Shown here in pieces: positions 1 through 10,559 of a stretch of 64,000 bases of DNA (positions are counted from its first letter, which is position 1; each line of letters opens with the position of its first letter). Both the position numbers and the translations under genes were made by a program. This DNA is from Ephemerocybe angulata (taxonomy: Eukaryota > Basidiomycota > Agaricomycetes > Agaricales > Psathyrellaceae), in assembly GCA_013368325.1 (NCBI GenBank), contig JAACJK010000112.1:1-64000 (forward strand), read 5' to 3'. The notes below the pieces were generated by a model. It saw nothing but the letters and a program-made list of their open reading frames with translations, ran no database searches and had not been told where the DNA came from.

Positions 1-244
1 TTCTTTACAACGCGCTTTCTAGGGCTCTTTGCCTCTTCGAAATTCGCTGAGGTTTCGTTGGGATGTCCATAAGAAGTTTCCGCCACGGCTCCAGGAGCTC
101 ACTAGGGAACGAATGCTGAGCCTCATCGTCAAGGTCATCTTCATTTTACGCCTTCGTTTCTTTCTCGTGGCCATATTGGTGAGCTAGAAAGCAATGCCTT
201 GGGGTGGGGGTAAAAGTGTCGTGTGGTTTATGAGCCTTGTTTCC

Positions 245-520
245 GATTCAGCGCTCAGCACCCATCGATCCAAATACATATTTGGGGCCTTAATCCGCTC
301 CCATGCGAGGCACATGGGTCACCGGCTGGCTTAGGCAAGTTATTTGCAATTCGGCACCCATCGTCTCCAAGTGGGGGTCTTAATCCAGTCTCATCAAGGC
401 GCATGGGCTCACCGTCGTGCTTTGGTCGTGCTTAGCGCGTCATTTCCAATTCAGCACCCGGCGCGGGCCTCAATCCAATCTTATCAAGGCGCAGGGCTCA
501 CATGGGCTCACATGGGGAAC
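245..520. repeat. Degenerate ~100 bp tandem repeat, three copies
   Basis: Three imperfect copies of a block containing TTC-GCACCCATCG, GGG-CTTAATCC and AAGGCGCATGGGCTCACC-like segments begin near 249, 350 and 451, a period of about 100 bases. They lie directly upstream of the decayed cysteine-cluster gene and may have been its promoter region. No function is evident. Confidence 0.5.
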
Positions 521-653
521 GATGATACAAGGGAGAAGGCAGGAGTCATGTGGGATCGTTCCAGGGTCGTCTCATGGGCACCCGCTGTTTTCGCTCGAAC
601 CCATCCCTCTCCATATAGCCTGGCACCGTTAGCCAACGACAACTCAAATCATC

Positions 654-2434
654 ATGGCTCCTTCCAAACGTCGACAACCAACCAAAGAGCCGAAGCCCGC
701 CAAAAAGCTTCACTGCCGTCGATGTGATGGTAGCCACTCCTGACTGAGTGTGCTCACCGCAAGGCTCAAGCAGGTGTACGTTTTGCATTCGCGTACGGGA
801 TATCTCTCTAAAGGCTATCAATAGCCTCCCCCGCTGGTCAGAACCCAGTCATCGATCCAACACTCGCTGTCCAACAAGGTCCAGCACTCGCAGCTCAACA
901 AGGTGCGCCCGTGCAATTAAATATCTCATCATCAATTTATACCTTCCCTCGTAGTGCCGATGTACCTCAATTTCAATTTGGACAAGTAAGTTAGAATTAG
1001 GTTGTTCTCGTTGTCCTTTGCTGATCCATCAACCTCTCTCAGTGAACCCGTACGCCTTCAACTTCAACCCACCTCAGCAACTCCTGCTGGAGTTCAGAGC
1101 TACCCCCTGGAACTCCAAGTGCTCCGGTGTATCAGTTCCTCCCGGGTGTAAGTTGCTCTTCCTTCGCGAATCGCGGACGGCGTGCACATTCTAACATCCC
1201 AATCAGATACCCCAATGTCGCACCCTGGCTCTTCAACCCCGCCTCCTATGGGCTTGCGGGACCCGCGCCTCCGTCTGCTACTGCACCGCTGCCGGAACTG
1301 ACCAGTCTCCTTCAACCGTCGGTGGTGCGCCTCTGACGGCCCAGAGTAACGCCTACAACGTCGATCTCTCCCTTCTGGACGACGATATTCCAGCCCGTCC
1401 CTGCGACACAGGATATTACAGCCCCGTCCCTGCGACACAGGCTGGGCTCATGCCTCCCGCATGTGCTGTGCCAGAGCCCGCCGGCGCAGTCCCACTCCGG
1501 ATGGCGAACTTGAAACCTCTGATGTAACATCACAGCCCGCACCCTCTGTAACGACTAGTCCCACGCCTCTCGTTGACGACCATGTGACTCTGTGTCCCAG
1601 CATGGGCAAAAGCGCCCCGCGAGGATTCGATGAACAGTTCCCCGCACCCGCTCCAAGAAACGGGCCTATGCATCCGGTGCGAAGCCAATCTTCGACTGGA
1701 TTGAGGGAGTGGGTCGCGGTGCCCGGAACTGGCGTGCGTCCCTTCTTTTTTTCTGTCGATCGTGCTGACCTGTTTCATCCCTGTCTTTAGGTTTGGCCCG
1801 TAAGCGCCCATTGCTCCCGGAAATTGTGGATAACGCCCGCGCGACGAAGTGTTATTCCGGTTGGGTCCATGACCTCATGTCCCGCGTTGTACCGTTCCTA
1901 TCATTGCACCCTAATTTCATGAGCTAATAAGGAACCTAGTGCGAGAGCATCTCCATTCGATCAGGTTGCTGGATGTATGTTGCCGTGCAGCATCCATCTG
2001 CTCGGACTCCCTTCACGCATTATTCGTCCAAAGCTCCGTGCTGAAGCTCCGGCTGCGCTCGCGTCCTTTCATAAGGATGTTAGCATGACAATGACCAGTC
2101 TAGTCCGCGCTGACCGTAAGGCCAAGGTTGAATCTATCGTTGAGGCGTTGAGAAACAAGGCTCGAGCGGAGGCCGCTGAAGCCAAGACAGCTGCACGGAG
2201 CAAAAGCTGGCACTGGCGAACGAGAGGTTGGAGGAGCTGGAAAGAAGGCTGGAATCGTTGACTGTCATCACGGAGGAGAACGAACTGTACCGCCGAGGAC
2301 GAGCGGAGGAGGATGACGAAGAGGAGTTCTCTGAAACTGAGAACCCCTGTAGCCACCCTCCATTACCTCAATACCTTTTTCCTGTCACCATCGAAATGAT
2401 ATCTTTTATCCTTTGCCCTTCATTCGATATTTGA
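654..2434 (+). pseudogene. Decayed cysteine-cluster/coiled-coil accessory gene, relic related to the gene at 53.6-54.8 kb
   Basis: Opens with a basic N-terminus (MAPSKRRQPTKEPKPAKK) and a zinc-knuckle-like cluster, C-x2-C-x3-H-x4-C, which is only continuous if a one-base shift near 700 is allowed. It continues as proline-rich sequence over intron-like stretches (986-1042, ~1146-1206, ~1731-1790). It ends in a charged coiled coil (VEALRNKARAEAAEAK, then ANERLEELERRLESL) that crosses another one-base shift near 2205, and a tail of acidic residues. The order (Cys cluster, Pro-rich, PIFDWIEGVGRGA-like segment, SRV-ending segment, coiled coil) matches the transposon gene at 53,558-54,788 (NPLFKTVKGAARGS, DLITRV). 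At least two frameshifts argue that it is dead. Homology to the other gene is inferred from short motifs and domain order, not from an alignment. Confidence 0.55.
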
Positions 2435-4470
2435 GTTACTGTCTATAATCACATAAGTATCGTATTGATAAGTCACGCTCGACGTCAGTTAATACCTTCC
2501 TGGTAGCTCAGAACGGAGTTCAACAGAAAGAGAAGGAGTATAACATCCCTTGGATTCAACTTGCATGCCATTCATCTACAAATGTGATCTCTGATAGTAC
2601 AGGTCACCTCGCTATACAATCATAAATTCGTCGTGCCACGGAACCTGGCCATGTCCTCAAGTCCTGAATCATCTCCACAGCTTGGTCTATTTTGGCACCC
2701 AGCGCTTCGAGCTCACCAAGTTGAGCTGCTGCTCCACTCCAATGAGATATCTTGCTCATGGGCGTAAACACCTTCTCGAAGCCGGATTAGGCGCGGCAAG
2801 ACCAATACAAGGTCCTCGACACACCACTCTCGATGTACCGAGCTGAAATATCTCCAGGAACTCGCGAAGCGACCTATTTTCCACATGTCTTGTAGGATGT
2901 GAGGAGAAATTTGGTATGCCCTTCCCAGATGTCCCTCGGAGGCGGCGGCTAACCACTGCAGTGCTAAGAACACAGTTCTATGAGGTATGGAATGGCATTT
3001 GTCGCTCGTTTAACACACTTAATCACTCGCCGGTTTCGATTGTTTGCTACTACTGCCTTCATTCTTTGGGGCAGATTCCTTCTAGAAATGTACACCCATT
3101 TTTGAGAGCGCATCCATGTATACAATCAATGAAGTACGCACCGCTGATATGACCGATTGCTTTTCTGACGATTGTCGTACTTGCGCTCCTCGTCAGATTT
3201 AACAACTTTTACTTTCTCATGCTTCGAAGGATCGTTACGCCTTTTGGCTGCATATTTCTGCTTCCTGGAAATGGAGATGTTCTCCCGGAATCTGCAATAA
3301 AGTCAGTTGGACGGCGTAAGTGGTACAAGGATGCGGCCCTAACCGTTCATAGTACTTCCTGCTTCGTTCGCATGCAGCGGCCTTTTTCTCCTCCTCCGTT
3401 TTATAGAGAACAGGGCGCCCATTTCAGCTATACTAGAATTTACTATACCAGCTGTAGTGAGTGCGCAGTCTGGACGACCGTACGAGTGGGGTGGGGTGAG
3501 CTTGATGGTTGTTGCTAAAGTCGAAACCGGTAAGGATTCACAGTTCCGCGTCTGACTTGCGCGTTTCGTCTCACGTTTACTCCACCATCAAGACTGTTCA
3601 TGCTCTCCAGGCTCGCTCAATACATTTAAAGTAAAGTATGTACGTAGAATAATAAATGAATAGCACACAGTAATGCTATGAAAAATCTAGACATATATAA
3701 CATATATCATACTAAACCAAGTGACAAAGGAAGGGCGTCAAGTCGCACCTTGCAGCTCGGATTTAGCAACAGTAGAATGAGGTACGCACCTTTCACTGTC
3801 AGACACTGCTCGTTAAACTTCTTGCAGATCAATCTTACTGAACTGTAGAATACTGGCGGAAAATGAGTGCTCGTACGTCGCATATGAACGCACATTGTAC
3901 TTCGCGCACAAGGGGCGCGCACTGGCTGCCTGATGTCCTGCTGTCACAAAGGAAGGTGTGAGCCTAGCTTTAGACTACCTGCGAGTCTCACTGAATTTAT
4001 AGTGGCGTGGAAGGTGTCAAGAGATGAAAGTACTTTGTACGTCGCTTCACGCACGTACTCACTGCCTAATGTACTCGCTATCGCTAGAGGATGGCGCGAG
4101 GCTTACTGGAGAATTATCTGAGTATAGTTTTTGCTGGTCTAAATCACTGAGATACATAATATCTTCGAAATCCTACAAGGGCTGTGTGTGATAGGGCGGG
4201 AACGTCAAGAGGCGCTCACAAATATCGCAGAGGCGCGCAACAAAGCTCCGTAACGGCATATGCCATGACGGATCACATCAACCTCCGGCGGAATCTGATC
4301 TATCATGCATTCTCCCGTGACCTTGCACACTCTTTCATCGACACCACCATCGACAATACCATGAGCAACCCCACATAGCAGATGCATCCAGGTTTTGCCA
4401 TCTCGAGAGCTTCCTCTCCTCTGTGTAAGTCTTCCAAGTATCACAGCAGCTACTCCTAATAATGCGAATA
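2435..4470. other. No gene recognised
   Basis: Only short open frames without codon-level coherence or domain motifs. The stretch occupies the position where the accessory genes between the cysteine-cluster gene and the CHC-motif gene would sit if this is a relic of the 43-60 kb element, but I cannot recognise TET/JBP motifs in it. AT-rich stretches occur near 3,640-3,715. Confidence 0.4.
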
Positions 4471-4474
4471 GTGC

Positions 4475-5375
4475 TGTAGGTCAGCGCAAAAACGTAAAGC
4501 TCAGGGGGACCACGTAGGCCGCAGGCCCAAGAAGATGTCGGAGCAGTATAAGGAGTAAGTCACTGCACTGCGAGAAGGACTGTAGCCTGATTTTTCCCGC
4601 ATCCTGTGTAGATCTGTGGCTCGGGGAAGGAGCTAAGGGATGCAGGCTTAGAGGAAGACCTCGTTATCATCAAGAGTCCGTCAGGGAGACACACGCTTGG
4701 CCGTCGTTACGTGCCCATCGGTACAGTTCCAGCTTATCCTCGTTGGGTGATAGATCTTCGCCCAGGAAGAGCAACACGTCTGCAGTAGCCAAGTGCGTAT
4801 TCCTTTTCTTTCTCGATATATGTGCCTGCCTGATACGTTTCATGTTAGAGCCAGTCAGCTGGAAGGTCTGGGAAGGGTCGCAGTACTTTATCTGCTGATG
4901 ACGAGTACGTGTATCTACTGTTCGTTATTTACCACCACCTCATCACACTCCCCACACGTCCTTTTGGTGTGGCGGCTTTTGGAATAGATGGAAGGTCTGG
5001 GACTTCATCTGCTGTTGACGAGTACGTGTATCTACTGTTCGTTATTTACCACCACTCATCACACTCCCACACAGTCCTTTTGGTCTGGCGGCTTTTGGAA
5101 TAGATCCTGATTTAAATGACCCATTCCCAGAGGCATTAGATTCGTCAGAGGATGAGTATGATAGCGATGGCAGTAGTGAAACGGGGGTTAGCGTGCTGGG
5201 ACGGATCTCAAGCCAAGCGAACGAGGAGAGTGTCGGCCTGGAGGCCAAATTAGCGAAGACGAGCACGAGGCTGAGGCCACTGAGTTTCAGGAGTAGATTA
5301 AGAATAGCATCGAGTTCCATATACATACCGGCACTCATGGACATGGTTTCGATGGGGGTTTTGGGGCCCAAATAC
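4475..5375 (+). pseudogene. Decayed multi-exon gene fragment, unknown family
   Basis: Three protein-like stretches separated by intron-like sequence. The first, near 4,477-4,555, reads RSAQKRKAQGDHVGRRPKK before a GTAAGT donor. The second follows a TGTGTAG acceptor at ~4,610 and encodes about 60 residues including KELRDAGLEEDLVIIKSPSG and YPRWVIDLRPG. The third, from ~5,105, is acidic (LNDPFPEALDSSEDEYDSDG). The frames cannot be joined without stops, and a partial internal duplication (4,861-5,105) interrupts them. I do not recognise the family. It lies between two relic accessory genes and may belong to the same decayed element. Confidence 0.35.
4861..5105. repeat. Direct duplication of an intron-like segment
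   Basis: Two copies (from ~4,861 and ~4,990) share GGAAGGTCTGGGA, then GACGAGTACGTGTATCTACTG through to GGCGGCTTTTGGAATAGAT, with a 12-base length difference. Each copy contains a plausible intron starting GTACGTGTATC, so this resembles an exon-intron duplication. Confidence 0.7.
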
Positions 5376-5786
5376 CTGGGTTCTGGAACGGTGGCCTTGA
5401 CCCCGAGAATCGCTCAATGCTCAGGGTTGGGCCTGGTTGGGCATATGATTTTTTTCAAGTCTGTTACCATATGATCTTTTTTATTTTTTAACCCCAAGCG
5501 CGGAGCAGTTGGCGCCCGTCCATAATGATACACAGGGATCAACTTCGCGAAGATCACTGATGAGAATCTACACGGTCATGTGGTGGTAAAATGAACCGCG
5601 ACGCGACGGCATCAGGCTGCCCTATCTGAATCATCTATGTCGAAGTGAAAGGCCAAGTTCAACCCACTTGGATTCGTCTCATGCCACAAGGTACACAGCC
5701 AGTATATCTCTCTTCTATTTCCGTTGTACAGAGCATTAAAGGCCTACCACAGCGTTTTTACAGTCGATGAGCAAGATGGGTCGTAT

Positions 5787-6005
5787 CAACCACAGCCATC
5801 GGACGCGCATACAATCGTCAAGATGTCTACTTAGCTTAAGATTGCATGCGTGTCGCGAGCATGCATGTCTCCTCCGGGCTCCTGGTATCAGCTGGTATCA
5901 ACGACCGCCATCGGACGCGCATCCAATCGTCAAGATGTCTTGTTCGCCTCATGAATGGACGCGTGTTGCGCGCACTCGTGTCTCCTCCCTTCCATATGCT
6001 CTCAT
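5787..6005. repeat. Two-copy tandem repeat, 112 bp period
   Basis: CCATCGGACGCGCAT followed by CAATCGTCAAGATGTCT occurs at 5,796 and again at 5,908. Each copy is followed by a GCGTGT-GCG and TGTCTCCTCC segment. No coding meaning is evident. Confidence 0.7.
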
Positions 6006-6211
6006 CGGCCGGCCGTGCCCTTGGACCTTTCACGGATAGTAAACGACCCCAAATGGACGTTCCTGCCCCATCCTTTGTCTACACTCCCACTCAGACGTGA
6101 AACCGACTCTCTGAAAGCATTGAATACCCAGATGTCCGCTCAACCAACGTCCGCTCAAGGTGTGTGCTTTCGAGGTGTATTCAGGGTCCGATACTTACAG
6201 CGCGTACAGCT

Positions 6212-8959
6212 GTCATGGACGCCTTCCTAGAGAGCATCGGCTCCTCCCCTACTCTGAAAAAATTGGTGTGTAGGGCACTCGCGACGACGCGCATGTAACT
6301 AAATGGTCTTGACAGCGTCCCTTGAAGCAGCGTTCAAGTTCTCCACGGGAGAACTTGAAGACTTGGAAAAAGGAGGGACTTCGCTCGATCGCAGAAGTTG
6401 ACCTATTCGCACATTTCGAGGAAGGTCAACATCATGAAACAACGGTTGGCTGGTATTGAAGGCGCCATGGCGCAAGTGAGGTCTGAGGAGAGAGGTTCAT
6501 CTCTATCTCCTGTGCCAGAGGACTCCGAGTCCGCGGCTCCTTCCTCGCTCAACCAAGCCGCTGCGCCCCCTCAGCCGGAGGAGTCAGCTCCACTCCTCCC
6601 CCCGTCAACACTGACCGCCACCCGGACAACGAGGCGACTGCGACTTCTGAGGTCGTCAGTTCCGCCTCTCCCCCTCGCTCAACCAAGCCACTGCGCTCCC
6701 TGAAGCCGGAGGCGTCGGCTCTACTCCTCCCCCCGTCAACGAGACCTCTGCGGCTCTCCTCCGGTCAGCGAGCCCACTGCACCTCCTGGAGCCGTCAACA
6801 CTGCAGTTCCGCCGGTCGAAGAGGCCACCGCCACCCCTCCGGTCAACGAGGTCACTGCGCCCTCTCGAGTGGTGGATCCCGCTTCTCCTCCAGTCAACGA
6901 GGTCACTGCTCCCTCTGAGGTCGTCGATCCCGCTTCTCCTCCAGTCAACGAGGTCACTGCTCCCTCTGAAGTCGTCGATCCCGCTTCTCCTCCAGTCATC
7001 AACGCGGTCGTTCCTCCGGTCCCTGTGCCCGCTAACGTTGTAGAGGCCGTCATCCCGCCGACCGCTCCGACCGCTGCGCCTGTTGGAGTAGTTGATGCGG
7101 CGCTTCCCCCTGTCACCGAGACCTCCGCACCTCTTACTCCAAATGTCGTTCCCACCACAACTGGTGTCATCAAGCCTGAGGCACAGGAGGTTGTACTTCC
7201 TCCTGCATCTTCCTTTGTTCCCCAGTCGGTCAAGGTTCGTGTGATACCCGTTCATGACTACAATATGAGCTAACGTACATTCAAGCTCCTTTGACTCGTG
7301 TGAAGCCAGAGGCACAGGAGGTTGCCGTTCCTCTCCCTGAACGCCCCGTGCCCGTACGTCCAGCCCAACAAGGTATGTGTCCATCTCTCTACACACCATT
7401 TCTCTGAGTAAGAGCTGACGTTGTCCCAAGATCCTATGCAGCCTGTCAAACCCGAGGCACAGGAGGCCGCTCTTCCTCCTCCCGCGAGTGGCGCGCCGCC
7501 CATCGCTACAGCCCAGCAAGGTACGCCTCCGGATCCGTAAACACTGTTCATTCAATTGGAACTCACGATCATACAAAATTCATAGTACATATCAAGCCCA
7601 AGGTGGAGGCTGCCGATCGTCTCCCTCCTAAAGGTTCAAACAAGCGAAAGCCGGATGCTGACTTGGAGGTCATTGTGATCTCGAGTGACTCCGATACCCC
7701 AGGGCCTGTGAAGCCCACCGTAAAACGTACGTGTTCTGAAGTTATGTGCATCTCAGTTGTACCTTGACGGCTAATACGAACCTTCTTCTCTAGGCGCCAA
7801 ACGAACGGGGCCCAAGGCCGGTGCAAAAGGCAAGGGAAAATCGAAAATGAAGCCAGAGGACGAGGGCATGCGGTTGATCGATGACGCCGATTTCCAATTA
7901 CTTCGCGAGGGATCAGAACCTGAGTCGGTGCCTCAGATCCTTACGAAGGCGGAGCTCGCGGAGGAGGACAATAAATTTGCACGTGAGTTTGTCCGTCCAC
8001 GCTTCGTCCAAAAAAAGAGTTATTGACAATGTCCTTCCTCACAGTGGCCGGCGAGAATTCTATGCACAACTTCATCACTCACAATCTCATGCTATCTGGT
8101 CGGATCCGTAGCAAGGCCCGGAAGGTCCAGGAGTACCTGCCGGAGTCTGCCACGACATCTCGCATCCTGGCCATGTCTATGTTTCTCTTGGACAACGGCA
8201 CCGGTCAGACAAAGTGCGCGTATCACAGCGTCCTCGATCACCAGTGCCTCGTCAACGACCAGGACAGCAGGGAGCTGAAAGGGACGGTTAGGAAGCCTAA
8301 GTTCGACAAGAAGGTCACCGGTGTTCCCTTCAGTCCATCGCAGACAACGACCGCCCTTCCTTCGTCGGTCGCCAAGGTTCCAGGGCCAGCCAAAGTCTTG
8401 TAATCAAGAGGCTGCCATCGCATAACGACAACCCGCACAAGGTCCCGCCAGTCGTCAGCGGCATGGGCGAAGCCGAACTGCTCACCTTCTTCCGCAAGAT
8501 AGGTGAAGCATACTACTTGCACTGTGGGTGCGAGTTGGAGACGTGTCTCCTCGACTTCTACCTGTGGAAGAGCAGCCCCATGCTTGTCTCCCCTCGACCG
8601 GCGCAATGGAATACTTCGGCGTTTCTCCAGACCCTAGGCACCGGGGTCACTTCAACCATATCTTCCGGGCCTTGAGGATTAGGGTCGACGACTTGTACCT
8701 GTTTGACAGGAACGGCGTCCGAAGGGATACGTCCAATGCCCCCGAAGCGCTTCTCAACTGGTACTCTTACCATGGCCTGACTCTCCCCTCCCCCGCTCCT
8801 CCCACCCCTCAGCCCAAGCAACGACAGAAGCCCCAGTACGTCGAGATTGACGATCTTCCCACCCCGGGACCTTCGGGTCACAGGAGCTTTGCGGACCTAT
8901 CCCTTTCGGAAGCCGAGGACGTGGACATGGGCGACGAGGAGATGGACTTGGGCTCGTAA
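6212..8959 (+). pseudogene. Relic of the CxYHxxxDH/LHCGC accessory gene (related to 46.8-49.6 kb)
   Basis: A multi-exon reading with good GT-AG introns (for example ~7,376-7,432, ~7,728-7,793 and ~7,981-8,043). It has a proline-rich N-terminal half and a conserved C-terminal core. The core shows TKCAYHSVLDH, then VTGVPFSP, then YYLHCGCELETCLLDFYLWK, then HFNHIFRALRIRVDDLYLFD. The same order (VCHYHTMHDH, VTGVPYAP, LHCGCVLHEVLIDFYYWK) occurs in the transposon gene at 46,840-49,572. The frame shifts at about 8,335 (a weak 44 bp intron might explain this one) and again at about 8,625, so I call it a pseudogene. Three exons repeat a KPEAQE-VxxP unit, indicating internal exon duplication. The C-terminus is acidic. 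Function is unknown. Confidence 0.6.
6840..7010 (+). repeat. 54 bp coding tandem repeat (PVNEVTAPSEVVDPASPP)
   Basis: Three tandem copies of a unit encoding PVNEVTAPSEVVDPASPP lie inside the proline-rich half of the relic gene. The copies are nearly identical at nucleotide level, suggesting recent slippage or unequal exchange. Confidence 0.75.
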
Positions 8960-9155
8960 TTTATCTACCGATCTTTGTTTTCTTTCTGCGTCTCTCGAAT
9001 TTTATCTGCCTTTCTTTCACTGTGCGCGACAAACACTAAGAGATCTGAGATTTGAGACAAACGTGGCGATACAAAAGAGTAGATTCGACGTATGGTACAT
9101 GCTATCAACCTCTGAGTTCCTTCGGCCACTTGCCGGGCCCAACCACTGCTTGATA

Positions 9156-10258
9156 TCAGCTTCGTGTCCACTTGACGGTAAAATATAAGTACACACCGGT
9201 TTGTATCCTTTCAGACGAACCACATGACGAAGGGACGTTTAAGTTCCACGTTATCGAAGGAATGCGAGAACCGTAGCTTCCAGCGTCGGTGAAGTGGACG
9301 GAGTACATCAGGAGGTCGGGATACGCCCTGGAGAGTGCGGGGCAGGAGGGGTTCATTGGGCAAAGGTGACGTCCAATCGCGCGCGTTGCGTTTTCGAACA
9401 TGGTAAAACCGTGGCCAACGAGCCTATCAAACACGGGGATGTCGAACGTTGATGAGCCGTCTTCAGGGATGACGATGGTGAAAAGCCCCTTGCGAGCCTC
9501 GGTGAGTTCGGGATAAAGGCAAACCGCGTCGTTGGAGGTGATGAAATTCATGAGGGCGGTTGTTGGGGCTTCGGTGATTAACGCAATAGGGGGGACACGA
9601 CATTGTATGAATAGAATCTCTCGGTCGAGCGTCGTATTGACCATGCGGAAGATCTTGACGATGTTGTCTCCGTATCCGTAGTGGCGGTATCCCAGCACCG
9701 TACATTTCTCATACGTGTGGAGGAGCGTGTCGACAAGGCGGTAGCCATTTCCCCGATCATCCGATGCATCGTTGTCGTCGTAAACCTGTTGGTGTGGGGC
9801 ACCCAAGTCCGGGTGGGAGTCGGTGCTCGTCTGTGTATACACCTCCAGGACGCGAGGCATTGGGACTTCCTCGGCAAAGATTCGAAGAGCCGCCATGCCT
9901 CCGATCACAGCCCCGTAGTACTGCATGGACTCGAGAAAGGGAGCGGGATCGAGCCCAAAGGTCCGGAGGGTGTTGCGCACGCGTGTAGTGACCGGGGTGG
10001 CTACCAACTTCTCCATGTGAAGGCACGAGTCGTGTAGGGAGCGACGGTCAGAGAAAGGGAGCAAGGAGACGATGAAGAGGGAGAGATCGAGAGGAAGGCG
10101 AAGTATTGGTGCGTCCTTGTCAGACGCTGACAGAAGGCGGTCATGAATACGACTGAATCAGACCTATCGGGAGACTTACTATGTCGCTTGTTACAGAAGC
10201 TGCACCACTCCAGCTCCTCCCGGTACGGATAACGCTGAACGAGCCTTCGGATGCGCAT
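9156..10258 (-). CDS. F-box-like protein with nucleotidyltransferase-like core (basidiomycete family)
   Basis: Two exons (10,258-10,180 and 10,126-9,156) give 349 residues. A short N-terminus carries a CSFC pair, then an F-box-like segment (ILRLPLDLSLFIVSLLPFSD). The body follows a pattern I associate with basidiomycete nucleotidyltransferase-like proteins: a GAVIGGMAAL motif in the place of the usual glycine motif, a short acidic strand (LEVYTQ), and the downstream block ITEAPTTALMNFITS followed by CLYPELT. An enzyme role is not assured, because the classic acidic pair of active nucleotidyltransferases is weak here. The F-box points to a possible SCF ubiquitin-ligase link. The start at 10,258 was chosen because it makes the spliced frame exact and includes the F-box. 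Confidence 0.55.
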
Positions 10259-10559
10259 CGGGGATGGGACAGGTAGGAGTGAAACGTAGGGAGTGAAGTG
10301 GGAGGGAGACGGGAAGTGTCGCGCGTACAATGGGTGCAATTCAAGGTTTCCCACGCCCCATCTGGCAGCCCCTCTCGGCGATGCTCGACGAGGCACACGA
10401 CATTTGTCGGCGGGTCTCCGTGACACGGAAGGGGTCAGCACAGAACGGTACACAGACCCGTGAGCTGAAAGTCAGATAATAATAAGGATTCCAATGTCTA
10501 CAGAAACATTGGACAGAACCAGCCATACAAATGCATGACTAGTTGATACAAAAGCAAGC

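Noticed and set aside
6656..7576. 306-residue open frame on the - strand with WRRSGIDDLRGSSDL repeats
   Set aside because: The repeats mirror the + strand PVNEVTAPSEVVDPASPP coding repeat; the + strand has intron signals and family homology.
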